Positions 9,732 to 18,510 of a stretch of DNA of 64,000 bases are shown in pieces. The translations under genes and the position numbers were made by a program. This DNA is from Rhodospirillales bacterium. Lineage in GTDB: Bacteria; Pseudomonadota; Alphaproteobacteria; Rhodospirillales; Casp-alpha2. The stretch covers positions 1,690,625 through 1,754,624 of the forward strand of contig JAEPQO010000001.1 of assembly GCA_017640505.1 (NCBI GenBank), in the 5' to 3' direction. How positions within the stretch are numbered: the stretch's first letter is position 1; each line of letters opens with the position of its first letter. Below the pieces are notes generated by a model. The model was not told the DNA's origin. It was given only the letters and a program-made list of their open reading frames with translations, and did no database searches.

Positions 9732-10496
9732 CTACGCCGCAGATGGTTTTTGCGACTCTTTATAAAACTCGATGACTTCGTCGACGTCACCGAACATTTC
9801 AATCTTTCCTGCCGACATGAAGATTGCTTTATCGCAAAGAGATTTGATCAAGTCATTGGAATGCGATGCGAGCACGATAATCGAAGCGCGGTTAAGAAGC
9901 TCGGCCATCCGCTTCTTCGCTTTTTCGGCAAACCGGGCGTCACCGGCTCCCAATCCTTCGTCGAGAAGCAGGATTTCCGGATGGATTGCGGTCGCAACGG
10001 CGAAAGCCAATCTGACAACCATGCCGGAAGAATACGTTCGAACCGGCAGGCTCAAATAATCCCCGAGCTCAGTGAACTCTTCGATGTCCGGCATAATACC
10101 GGATATTTGCTTTCGAGACATGCCGAGATAAAGGCCGCAGTTATATACGTTGTCATACCCGGTATCTTCCATGTCCATGCCGATGCCCGGCGCAAAGAGC
10201 GCCGACACCTTGCCCTCAACCGACATATGGCCGCTGACGGGCTCGAGGATTCCCGCCATTAACCTCAGCAGCGTCGATTTTCCGGCACCATTGGGGCCAA
10301 TCAATCCGACGCGCTCTCCATTTTTGATATCAACGGAAATATTGTCCAACGCCTTAACAGTGATCCGCCGATGATCGGATGAGCTCCTTTGGATCAACCC
10401 TCCGGCGGTCCGTTGCAATAGCGTCTGGCGAAAGCTTTTGCTTCCCCCGATTACCGGAAACTCGACACTCACATTCTCCAATCGCATTTCGGCCAT
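9732..10496 (-). CDS. ABC polysaccharide exporter ATP-binding subunit (Wzt/KpsT-like)
   Basis: A 254-residue ATPase; the start at ATG 10496 is chosen because it lies two bases after the permease stop. Walker A is GPNGAGKST, the signature region is VRTYSSGMVVRLAF (family-typical YSSGM) and Walker B is ILLLDEGLGAGD. The N-terminal MRLENVSVEFP and the absence of a C-terminal carbohydrate-binding domain match KpsT-type or short Wzt-type ATPases. It powers export of a finished polysaccharide across the inner membrane with the permease encoded just upstream. The frame is open further upstream into the permease gene, but that part is not conserved-looking. Confidence 0.9.
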   Translation of the reverse strand: MAEMRLENVSVEFPVIGGSKSFRQTLLQRTAGGLIQRSSSDHRRITVKALDNISVDIKNGERVGLIGPNGAGKSTLLRLMAGILEPVSGHMSVEGKVSALFAPGIGMDMEDTGYDNVYNCGLYLGMSRKQISGIMPDIEEFTELGDYLSLPVRTYSSGMVVRLAFAVATAIHPEILLLDEGLGAGDARFAEKAKKRMAELLNRASIIVLASHSNDLIKSLCDKAIFMSAGKIEMFGDVDEVIEFYKESQKPSAA

Positions 10497-10498
10497 AG

Positions 10499-11347
10499 CT
10501 ACACCCAATAAATCACTCTGTGGCGAAATTTCGTGAACATGTACAATGCCAATGCCCACCCCAACAGAGTTAAGGACAAACTTACGCTCCAGTTCAATGC
10601 GGAGGGGGCATGTCCGAGCAGAGGTTCCCGAACAATCGACAGGAAATGATACAACGGATTGCTATCGACGATCAGTGGCTTCAAGTCGCCTACTTGCTCC
10701 GGAGGCCAAAAGACCGGGGTGACCAACATCATAATCTGCAAGAAACTGCCGATAAGAGGCTGCACATCGCGAAAGCGCGCACATAGAATCCCGAGAACAA
10801 GGCCAACCCAGACGCCGTTTAAAAGTACGATGAACAATCCGGGAATCAGAAACAGGCTGTTTAGCGTCAGATCAACCGAGAAAATAATCGCAACAATCAG
10901 GCAAACTATAAGGTTGTGCCCAAAGACAATAAAATTGCGCCAAACACATTGCAGGGCAAAGACCGTTTTCGGGAATGCAAACTGCTTTAGAACCCCTTGG
11001 TTTGCCGAGTATATACCGCACCCCTCGGTCATAAGCGCCGAGATAAAGAGCCAGGTCGTGACTCCCGTGCTCAGGAACGGCAGAAAGGTCTTGAGATCCG
11101 TTCCCCAGAGATTCGAAAAAACGAACCCCACAGCGATCACGAACACAGCGAGATTTAATGCCGACCAGAACGGCCCCAAAACGGTTCGAGCATACCGGCG
11201 ACGAATTTCATGCCAGCCGAGCCTTGCCCACAACTCCCATTGCATTAGGCCCTGGTAGATATCTCTAAGTGCTCTTGAGAACATAATTCGCTGGATTACC
11301 TTTTCCAGAATTCGATCTTTACGGATGAAGTGGCGCAAACTTTTCAA
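10499..11347 (-). CDS. ABC-2 type polysaccharide exporter permease (Wzm/KpsM-like)
   Basis: A 282-residue membrane protein. The cytoplasmic N-terminus WELWARLGWHEIRRRYAR is characteristic of ABC-2 polysaccharide exporters. It is followed by about six hydrophobic segments (AVFVIAVGFVFSNLWG, TWLFISALM, IVCLIVAIIFSV, LFIVLLNGVWVGLVLGI and others). The conserved end FTKFRHRVIYWV is also family-like. It forms a pair with the ATPase downstream (stop 10499-10501, next ATG 10496). No polymer-modifying terminal transferase is fused to it. An internal Met near residue 23 is an alternative start. Confidence 0.9.
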   Translation of the reverse strand: MKSLRHFIRKDRILEKVIQRIMFSRALRDIYQGLMQWELWARLGWHEIRRRYARTVLGPFWSALNLAVFVIAVGFVFSNLWGTDLKTFLPFLSTGVTTWLFISALMTEGCGIYSANQGVLKQFAFPKTVFALQCVWRNFIVFGHNLIVCLIVAIIFSVDLTLNSLFLIPGLFIVLLNGVWVGLVLGILCARFRDVQPLIGSFLQIMMLVTPVFWPPEQVGDLKPLIVDSNPLYHFLSIVREPLLGHAPSALNWSVSLSLTLLGWALALYMFTKFRHRVIYWV

Positions 11348-11368
11348 GAATAAATTCAGAATGTCGTT

Positions 11369-12310
11369 TCAAAGTTCCCACTTGAAGCGATCCGCCAATG
11401 TATGACCGATTATTTCAGCACATCTTTTCTTCTGCCTCTCTGTCAAGACGCCCACCCACTCATCTTTCTGGCCACTTCGGAAATTATTATCGATATGTTT
11501 TGCTGGCTCGGCTAAATCGTTGGCCGCATTTTCAATTCCGTAGAAGTCAAAAATGCGCTGAAAAAATGCCTGTTTATCTACGAGGAAGTCCTCGTACGTT
11601 GTCAATAAAATAGGCAAGTTCTTATTTTTCTCGGCTACATGTAGCCAATCGTTAATCCAGTTCACACACGAAGCAAGGTGCGTTTCAATGTGCCAATCGA
11701 TTCGCTCAGGATTTGAGAGGTCACCGTAGCCCGGCGGCGCCTGATGAACGGTATAGTTTATACCGTCTGGGTGTAGTTGCTGGAGACGGTCAAAGTGATG
11801 AAACCATGACAGAGTTGCCTGTCGTGGATCACGAACATGAACCACCAACTTATCTACAAACCTAGTGATCAAGTTGATGTTTAGGGCTGATGCATCAAAA
11901 TGCTCTTGCCGTATAATATTGCCTAACCGCAATCTCTGCGCTGCTGAATCAATCAAAAAATAGGTAGGGAAAAAACCGTGAAACATTGGCTGCTCGGAAT
12001 ACTCAATATCGATGCTTTGCGCTAACGTCTTACCAATGAATACACTGCCGGATTTCGGAAGCGTGTTAAAAAGTATGGGCGCAACTTTCGTTTCACGCGA
12101 CACAAACTCATGCTGTCGTGCATTAACTTCTTTCAGCTGACTTATTTCCCGCTCTTTTGCGGCGATGTATTCTTCAAATTGGCGTCTAAGCGCAGGAACC
12201 CGCGTACCCTCGCGGTAAACGTCGATGTACGGCGTCAGTCCAGTTACCCTAGCTATTGCACCTAAAATATTCAAGCGGCCCCCTAAAAGTTCTGAAACGC
12301 TATCTCGCAC
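11369..12310 (-). CDS. Sulfotransferase-family protein
   Basis: A 313-residue protein. The PAPS 5'-phosphosulfate loop is recognisable in LFNTLPKSGSVFIGKTL, and the 3'-phosphate binding region in LVVHVRDPRQATLSWFHHF. The last third carries helices rich in aromatic residues, as in carbohydrate sulfotransferases. No membrane segment is visible; residues 40-60 look like a short coiled coil (FEEYIAAKEREISQLKEVN). It lies 22 bases upstream-to-downstream of the exporter pair on the same strand, so sulfation of the exported glycan is the simplest reading. The acceptor is unknown. Confidence 0.8.
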   Translation of the reverse strand: MRDSVSELLGGRLNILGAIARVTGLTPYIDVYREGTRVPALRRQFEEYIAAKEREISQLKEVNARQHEFVSRETKVAPILFNTLPKSGSVFIGKTLAQSIDIEYSEQPMFHGFFPTYFLIDSAAQRLRLGNIIRQEHFDASALNINLITRFVDKLVVHVRDPRQATLSWFHHFDRLQQLHPDGINYTVHQAPPGYGDLSNPERIDWHIETHLASCVNWINDWLHVAEKNKNLPILLTTYEDFLVDKQAFFQRIFDFYGIENAANDLAEPAKHIDNNFRSGQKDEWVGVLTERQKKRCAEIIGHTLADRFKWEL

Positions 12311-12479
12311 TCTCCGCCTGATCAGTCAAACATAGATTGCTCAAGCGCCACCCAGCGTCAAGAAGTACATGTTTCCACGCATGAACTGCTCTGTTACATT
12401 TGATGAGTTTATACACGGCTCTGAGATCGTCTAAAGATGTTTGATATGCGCAGTCCAATCCAGCACCAGTTCGCGACAC

Positions 12480-14024
12480 ATGTTTGAATATTTTTATCAA
12501 AAGTTTGCTAAACCCCGCGATCAATCCGGGCTGGCAGATGGCTTCAACCACAAGCAAAGGTTCAAGGAATGGGCGCGTTCTCAGCGTGCTGGTGCCGATT
12601 CAATCAAAGCGGACTTAGAAAACGCCTCGCCCGATCAGTTGATGAACTTAGCCCACATCCTTGCGGGATTATGCGAATTCGATGATGCTCAGATATACGT
12701 CGAACTCGCTCTTGATCGCGCGGAGGCCTCTAACGAACCTACGACAACCGCCTTTACTTTATACGTTACGGAACTTTGCAATCTCCGATGTCAGCATTGC
12801 TTTATCTATGATGATATTGCGGAACCGTTTCTTAAACGAAGCGACGAAATGACCGTGAATGAAATAGTCCGCATCGTTGATGGTCTCCGCTTGAACGAGA
12901 CCAACCGTCATCTTTTTTTGACGGGAGGCGAGGTTTTTGCCCGAAAAGACTTTGAAGAGATTGTCGAGGGTATTTCAAACCTCGATGTCAAATTTAGCTT
13001 CGGAACGAATGGTATGTTTCCCGAACGCCTGGAGAAAATTTTAACAACGCCCAAGTTACTAAAACCGATTGCAGGCATACAATTTTCCCTGGATGGGGCG
13101 AGAACTGGCCACGAGAATGTCCGAGGGAAAGGTACTTTTGATCCGCTGATGAAGAGCATGAAGATCGTCAAGCAACATGGCCTCCCCTTGAATGCATGCA
13201 CCGTCATTCAAGATGGGAATGATGGCGAGGTAGCGGAAGTCCAAACATTGATTAGAGAACTCGGTGTCGACAATCACCGATTCCAACTCTTCTCAAAAGC
13301 AGATCAATTGATGACCAAAGATATCAGTCGGTTTGAAAACGTCATCGAAGAACGAGAATTTTATCAGGCGACCGTAAGTCCCTCCGTTCCAGGCAAAGGA
13401 TACCGTGATTTGTCGCCAAAGGTAGTAACGGTGATGATCGGCTGGAACGATATATACGACGAAAACCTGCTAGATGAACTGCAGGAACTGCCGATAAAAA
13501 CGGGGTGGCTGCTGCGCGAAGCATGGCGTGCCGCGATGCGCTTGAGCGAAAAAGATCGCAGCCGCGCAATCGAACTCTACCAGCGCCAAAAAACGCCGGA
13601 CCGGCACGCCGCCGTTCTGGAAAAAGTGCGAAGTTTCGAGCCGAGATTTTTGGATGAGGTGATCACGCTTATAGACAAATTGCAGGCCATGGGTGCGCGT
13701 GTCGCCCTGATCACGCTGCCAGGTCTCTATTCGGCGGAGGTCGAACCGGATGCCACGGCATTGGCGATCGGTCACTTGCCCGCGTACACAGCTAACCCGT
13801 TCGTCCTTGCAGAATTGACGGCTCGCTACAACGCGGCGCTCAGGGAGATAGCGGAACGTCCGGACGTTTATCTATTTGATGCTGCTGAATGGAGCCGAGA
13901 AGCCCTATCGCCGCGCCGCGAGTATTTTCTGGACTCCGTCCATTTGAACGAAAGGGGGCTGCGAAAATTGGGCGTCTTTTTCGCGGAACGACTTCAGCAA
14001 TCCGGTGCGCTGGATTTTCGTTGA
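12480..14024 (+). CDS. Chimeric ORF: radical SAM N-half fused to SGNH hydrolase C-half
   Basis: The start is placed at ATG 12480 (frame open from TTG 12441). Residues 1-307 form a radical SAM core with the cluster motif ELCNLRCQHCF (Cys-x3-Cys-x2-Cys), then FLTGGEVFARKDF and FSLDGARTGHENVRGKG. After 13400 the protein changes identity. PKVVTVMIGWND is an SGNH block III/IV element, and the end has AEWSREALSPRREYFLDSVH and LNERG, the C-terminal catalytic Asp-His block of an SGNH hydrolase. The radical SAM C-terminal cysteines expected here are instead found in frame at 3202-2990 on the other strand. Neither half is complete, so function is doubtful. Confidence 0.85.
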   Translation: MFEYFYQKFAKPRDQSGLADGFNHKQRFKEWARSQRAGADSIKADLENASPDQLMNLAHILAGLCEFDDAQIYVELALDRAEASNEPTTTAFTLYVTELCNLRCQHCFIYDDIAEPFLKRSDEMTVNEIVRIVDGLRLNETNRHLFLTGGEVFARKDFEEIVEGISNLDVKFSFGTNGMFPERLEKILTTPKLLKPIAGIQFSLDGARTGHENVRGKGTFDPLMKSMKIVKQHGLPLNACTVIQDGNDGEVAEVQTLIRELGVDNHRFQLFSKADQLMTKDISRFENVIEEREFYQATVSPSVPGKGYRDLSPKVVTVMIGWNDIYDENLLDELQELPIKTGWLLREAWRAAMRLSEKDRSRAIELYQRQKTPDRHAAVLEKVRSFEPRFLDEVITLIDKLQAMGARVALITLPGLYSAEVEPDATALAIGHLPAYTANPFVLAELTARYNAALREIAERPDVYLFDAAEWSREALSPRREYFLDSVHLNERGLRKLGVFFAERLQQSGALDFR

Positions 14025-14220
14025 TATCGCCCCGCGCCGATCCGCGCCAGAGGCATGGAAACTCATTTAGGATGTTTCAAAACTGAATTGAAACAAGCAT
14101 ATTTACCAACGGGCGATGTCGCGACGAAGCTAGTGAGACACTAGGCTGTGCCGAATTCATGATGCCGAAGTCAGGACGTCCCCTCTCATTCAGAAGAATT
14201 TGTCGAATCGATAGAGCCAT

Positions 14221-17010
14221 ATGAACGCCGAAAACCGCTCCTTGGTGCTGACCCAATACCCGATGTTGCGCGACCAGCGCTTGGATTTTGAGCGTCAGGT
14301 AGATCATCATGTCGATTACGTGGTCGTCTCGACCTTTATGCCCCATGGTCACTTCGGACTGGTGAAGTATTTGCGGAAACTGAAACGCCCGCGGGTCTAC
14401 ATCATGCTTGGCGAAGATGTCGCAATGCCGATGTTTCCGATTCTGAGTATCCTCTCGTTGTGGATCGATACCGGAACCCGTTACGTGGTCAATCCTGACA
14501 TGTCCGTTGTTGAAGTAAAATCATCGGATGTTGGTCGGTGCACACTATCACTCGCCCGTGCTGTTCTTGCCGGCCTATGCAATTTGGTGGTGACGGGGTT
14601 TCAGGCTCTTTCTCTTAATTATGCAACTCGTGTCCGTGTCAACACGGATACAATCACGGACAAAGTTGCGTACTTGCGCACCAATCTGTGGCTTGGCGTG
14701 CAAGCTGGAGGCGCCCTGTCGCATGCACGCGGTATTATTTTGGCGGCATTATCACGTGGCCGAGAAGTTTTTGTGCTTGCCCCGGACAACAAAGGTGTAG
14801 GGGCGCACGATGGCTATCATCTTGAGCGCGTTCTTCCAGATCATGCTTATATTGTCCCTCGTGAACTAAATCACTTTTCGTACAATAGATACTTCGTGGC
14901 GCGAGCGGCGGCATGTCTCGTCGACTTCAAAGGAATGATCTACCAACGAACCTCTCTAGGGAGTTTGGCGGGCGTTCTTCTATCGCGGCGTTACAAGCTT
15001 CCTCTCGTGCTGGAATACAATGGGTCAGAAATTTGGATGGCGCATAACTGGGGAACGCCGTTCATGTTTGGGGGGGTGATCCGTCTAATCGAGAACGTAA
15101 GCCTCCGGCAGGCACACGCAGTGGTGACGGTATCTGGTCCGTTACGCGACGACCTGGTGTCAAAGGGCGTGAACCCGGACCGGATTATTATGCTGCCAAA
15201 CGGGGTGGATCCGGCGGAGTTCGATCCAACGCAGTTTTCACAGGAAGAATTAGATGAATTGCGCGCCCTTCACGGTATTCCCTCGGACGCAGTTTTGGTG
15301 ACGTTTGTCGGCACATTTGGTCCTTGGCACGGGGTGGAAGTTCTTGCGGAGGCTGCATATGAAATGTCGAAGGCGCCGAGTGCCGAACAGAAGTGGCATT
15401 TTATGTTTATTGGAGACGGCGCTAGCCGGCCGACGGTAGAACGCATCACAAGCGAGCTTGTCTCGAATGGAACGGTTACTCTCACGGGGCTGGTGGCGCA
15501 ATCCGAGGTTGCGAAATACCTGGCGGCTTCGGACGTTCTCGTTTCTCCTATGGTCACGAACCCGGACAAGTCACCGTTTTTCGGCTCTCCCACGAAGCTC
15601 TTCGAATACATGGCGGCAGCGCGCCCTGTGATTGCCAGCCGAATTGGGCAAGTCGCTGAAATCTGCAGCGACTGCAGGACCGTTTCGCAAATTGCCGAAG
15701 GAAGTCCGTCGGTTGGTAGTAAAGATGAGTTTGGCATCACGATTGAGCCTGGAAATGTCGAACAGCTTGTTACGGCGATCCAATTTGCCGGGCGAAATCG
15801 CGAATGGCGTATGCAAGCCGGGGGCAATGCCCGTCGCGTTGTGACCGAGCGCTATACCTGGGAGAAGCATTATGAGGCTATTGAGCGGGGCGCAGACGGA
15901 ATTGTCCGGCGAACTCGCGTGCTCGTTAATGCGCTGCATTCTCGAAGTGGCGGCGGCATTACCTATTTGGCCAATATTCTTCCACGTCTAGCGGCAATTA
16001 AAGACTTGGATTTGCACGTCATATTGCATACGGACCAAATGCCGACATTTTCCGAGGTGCTTGATGGTGTTACGGTGCATGAAGTCAATTTTAAAAGTTC
16101 ATTCTGGCGCTTGATGACTTTTGAGCAACTGTCGGTGCCTCGAATCGAACGGGCGATTGACGCGGATGTCGTTTACTCTCCTGCAAACTACGGTCCGATC
16201 TTTTGCCGCAACAGCGTTCTTCTGCTTCGTAATGCTCTAAGTGTCGTTTTTGTCGAGCGCCGCCCTGCAAAACTATTGTATTGGGCAGCGCTGTTCGCCG
16301 GGACGGCGATGTCAGTGATGCGCGCAAAGGCGATCGTCTCCGTATCAGAATATTCGAAGCGGTCCGCCGCCGGTGGCGTGTTGCGCATGATTTCCAAAGA
16401 TATTGCGATTATTCCCCATGGGGTCAACAAGGTCTTTTCTCCAGGCCCGGTCGACGAAAGAGACGACGACGAATTGCTGGCAGTTTCGGATTTGTACCTA
16501 CAGAAAAATCTGCACTCGCTGTTGATTGCTCTCAGTAAATTAGCGCCACGTTTCCCGTCATTGAAGCTGTCGATCGCAGGCGCACCGCTCGACGCGGCAT
16601 ATGCCAATCGCTTGAAAAGTATGACGGAAAAACTTGGACTCTCATCTAAGGTTCGCTTCCTGGGATCTGTGCAAGCTGACGAACTTTCAAAACTGTACCG
16701 AAAATGCACAGTCTTCGTTTTCCCCTCAACAGTCGAAACATTTGGAAACCCGTTGGTTGAGGCGATGGCTTGCGGCTGTGCTGTGGCAACGTCCAGGACC
16801 GCAGCGATGCCAGAAATCGCAGGTGACGCGGCGAATTACTTCGACCCAAATGATGTCGATGATATGGTCGACGTAATTGCCAATTTGATGTCGGATCGTG
16901 AAGCTCGACAGCAACTCGGCGAGCGCGCAAAAATGAGAGCGCAACGCTATAGCTGGGACAGAAATGCCGAAGAACTCTTCCGTATTTTTGACCGCTTGAA
17001 TCGTAGCTAG
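14221..17010 (+). CDS. Two-domain GT4 glycosyltransferase fusion
   Basis: A 929-residue protein with two glycosyltransferase family 4 modules in one frame. The first (about residues 160-555) has a GT-B C-terminal domain with IIMLPNGVDPAEFDP, then FVGTFGPWHGVEVLAEAA and SPTKLFEYMAAARPVIAS (E-x7-E-like). The second begins near residue 561 (RTRVLVNALHSRSGGGITYL) and contains IIPHGVNKVFSP and ETFGNPLVEAMACGCAVATS. The first 150 residues are a separate region with hydrophobic helices. Two consecutive sugars could be added by one polypeptide. Upstream is a 196-base gap after the chimeric gene; downstream is the ligase-like gene. Confidence 0.88.
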   Translation: MNAENRSLVLTQYPMLRDQRLDFERQVDHHVDYVVVSTFMPHGHFGLVKYLRKLKRPRVYIMLGEDVAMPMFPILSILSLWIDTGTRYVVNPDMSVVEVKSSDVGRCTLSLARAVLAGLCNLVVTGFQALSLNYATRVRVNTDTITDKVAYLRTNLWLGVQAGGALSHARGIILAALSRGREVFVLAPDNKGVGAHDGYHLERVLPDHAYIVPRELNHFSYNRYFVARAAACLVDFKGMIYQRTSLGSLAGVLLSRRYKLPLVLEYNGSEIWMAHNWGTPFMFGGVIRLIENVSLRQAHAVVTVSGPLRDDLVSKGVNPDRIIMLPNGVDPAEFDPTQFSQEELDELRALHGIPSDAVLVTFVGTFGPWHGVEVLAEAAYEMSKAPSAEQKWHFMFIGDGASRPTVERITSELVSNGTVTLTGLVAQSEVAKYLAASDVLVSPMVTNPDKSPFFGSPTKLFEYMAAARPVIASRIGQVAEICSDCRTVSQIAEGSPSVGSKDEFGITIEPGNVEQLVTAIQFAGRNREWRMQAGGNARRVVTERYTWEKHYEAIERGADGIVRRTRVLVNALHSRSGGGITYLANILPRLAAIKDLDLHVILHTDQMPTFSEVLDGVTVHEVNFKSSFWRLMTFEQLSVPRIERAIDADVVYSPANYGPIFCRNSVLLLRNALSVVFVERRPAKLLYWAALFAGTAMSVMRAKAIVSVSEYSKRSAAGGVLRMISKDIAIIPHGVNKVFSPGPVDERDDDELLAVSDLYLQKNLHSLLIALSKLAPRFPSLKLSIAGAPLDAAYANRLKSMTEKLGLSSKVRFLGSVQADELSKLYRKCTVFVFPSTVETFGNPLVEAMACGCAVATSRTAAMPEIAGDAANYFDPNDVDDMVDVIANLMSDREARQQLGERAKMRAQRYSWDRNAEELFRIFDRLNRS

Positions 17011-17036
17011 TTCCTGCAAATGGCAGATGCGAAAGC

Positions 17037-18248
17037 ATGACAGTTTCATTGAATAGGCATCTTAACGGCGGGGGCTTTTATGCCTCGCTTGGCGCAATGC
17101 CTTTCGCTGTAATAATGGCCCCTCGTTTGACCGTCGTAGTTGTCGCGGTGCTCGGTGCCATTTGTATAATTCATCATATTACCGAGCGTGTGTCGCCAAT
17201 CTCTTGGGGGAAGCCAATGCCCCTTGCTGTGACGGCCACAGCTTTTTCAGTTTGGGTGATTGTGGCTACGATTTGGTCACCGGAGCCAGCCGACGCGTTG
17301 CCGCGAGTGATTAAGTTGGTGCCCCTTATCTTATTGGGATGTTTTGCGCTGAGATTGCCGCATATGGTCGATGTCGATGGCCGGCGGGCAGCGCGGTGGA
17401 TGACGAATGGGACCGCAGTCGCGGTGGTCCTGCTATTGGCCGCGATTGGCTATGCCTATGGAACTGGAGACGCACTATGGGGCGAATTTGATCAAGATCC
17501 ATTGACGCCTCTCAATAGTAACGCCGTCGTACTTGCTTTAATCAGTTGGCCGCTGTTGATCGTTTTTGGTCCCCGGAAACCGTTTGAAGCCGCTGCCCTG
17601 GCAGTGTGTACGTTGATTACCTTGTGTTTGTCTTCAAGCCTAGCCGCATTTATGGTTTTTCTTATTTGCAGCGGGGTGCTGGTATTTCGATGGATGATTG
17701 GTGTAAGGGCCGGCTACGCCATCGCTGTCGTTGCTGCGGCACTAATCGTTTTAGCGCCATACATAATCCAACTGACTAAAGTTAAAGAATATCTCGCCGA
17801 TCATCCTGTCGCTTATAGCGACGTTACGTCGTCTGCCCGACACAGGTTGGCCATGTGGTCGTTTGCTGCGGAGAAGATCGGCGAAAAACCATGGCTCGGA
17901 TGGGGGATGGGGGCTTCCCGCCATATTCCGCAGGAAGAATACCGTCTGGCGCCGAACATGGAGATCATGCCGCTGCACCCGCATAATCTCGCTTTACAGA
18001 CGCGACTGGAACTCGGGCTGCCGGGGGCGCTTATCCTGGCGGGATTCGTCTTTGCCATCTTTTACCGACTGGCGACATTCACCGATGATGGCTGGAAGAG
18101 CGGGGTCGCGATGGCTGCGGCTTCGGCATGGCTTTTTGTTGCTAACGTTTCCTACGGCATGTGGCAAAGCTGGTGGATCGCCATGGCGTTCCTGCTGGCA
18201 ATATTGATGAAAATTGCCTTTGCCGCAGGCACCCGAAAAGCAGACTGA
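17037..18248 (+). CDS. O-antigen ligase/polymerase-like membrane protein
   Basis: A 403-residue polytopic protein with about ten hydrophobic segments. The Wzy_C/WaaL signature is the large loop SARHRLAMWSFAAEKIGEKP, LGWGMGASRHIP and LHPHNLALQTRLELGLPG, including the conserved H-P-H-N-x6-E-x-G-pattern around residue 310. Members join O-antigen to lipid A core or polymerise repeat units in the inner membrane. It starts 26 bases after the double glycosyltransferase. Ligase versus polymerase cannot be decided. It marks the end of the AT-richer polysaccharide locus. Confidence 0.85.
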   Translation: MTVSLNRHLNGGGFYASLGAMPFAVIMAPRLTVVVVAVLGAICIIHHITERVSPISWGKPMPLAVTATAFSVWVIVATIWSPEPADALPRVIKLVPLILLGCFALRLPHMVDVDGRRAARWMTNGTAVAVVLLLAAIGYAYGTGDALWGEFDQDPLTPLNSNAVVLALISWPLLIVFGPRKPFEAAALAVCTLITLCLSSSLAAFMVFLICSGVLVFRWMIGVRAGYAIAVVAAALIVLAPYIIQLTKVKEYLADHPVAYSDVTSSARHRLAMWSFAAEKIGEKPWLGWGMGASRHIPQEEYRLAPNMEIMPLHPHNLALQTRLELGLPGALILAGFVFAIFYRLATFTDDGWKSGVAMAAASAWLFVANVSYGMWQSWWIAMAFLLAILMKIAFAAGTRKAD

Positions 18249-18510
18249 GCGCGGCGAAGCGACTGATTGGCAAGTAATTTCCGTATGGGGTTTGAGTTTC
18301 TTGACCCAAAAGTGTAGCCTTTCGGCACGAGGGGACAGACAACCGGTCTGCGGTTAAAAAATTGGACGCCTTTAAAAGTCCAAAAATAGTCGCAAACCGG
18401 ATACCGTCTTGGCAGGACTTGAAAACATAATCCGGCCATGATGGACTAAAACGATAATGATCGCGCGTATACGTGCGGCACATCGTGTAACAGGGATGGC
18501 GCAGGGTGGT

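Larger units (their letters stand above)
3203..13400. other. Putative 10.2 kb inverted segment between two broken genes
   Basis: Reverse-complementing this interval joins the SGNH N-half (3766-3203) to the SGNH C-half (13401-14024), giving about 395 residues with all blocks in order. It also joins the radical SAM N-half (12480-13400) to its C-terminal tail (3202-2990), giving about 377 residues. Both joins are in frame. The only shared sequence I see at the two junctions is a 3-base gat in the same codon phase (minus-strand reading of 3202-3204, and 13399-13401). There is no long inverted repeat, recombinase gene or insertion sequence at either end. An assembly error cannot be excluded from sequence alone. 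Confidence 0.75.

Noticed and set aside
3195-13410. Site-specific invertase-type inverted repeats at the two ends of the swapped segment
   Set aside because: Comparing the two junctions in inverted orientation shows only a 3-base match in register; short matches such as aaagga nearby are out of codon phase and would have broken the frames.
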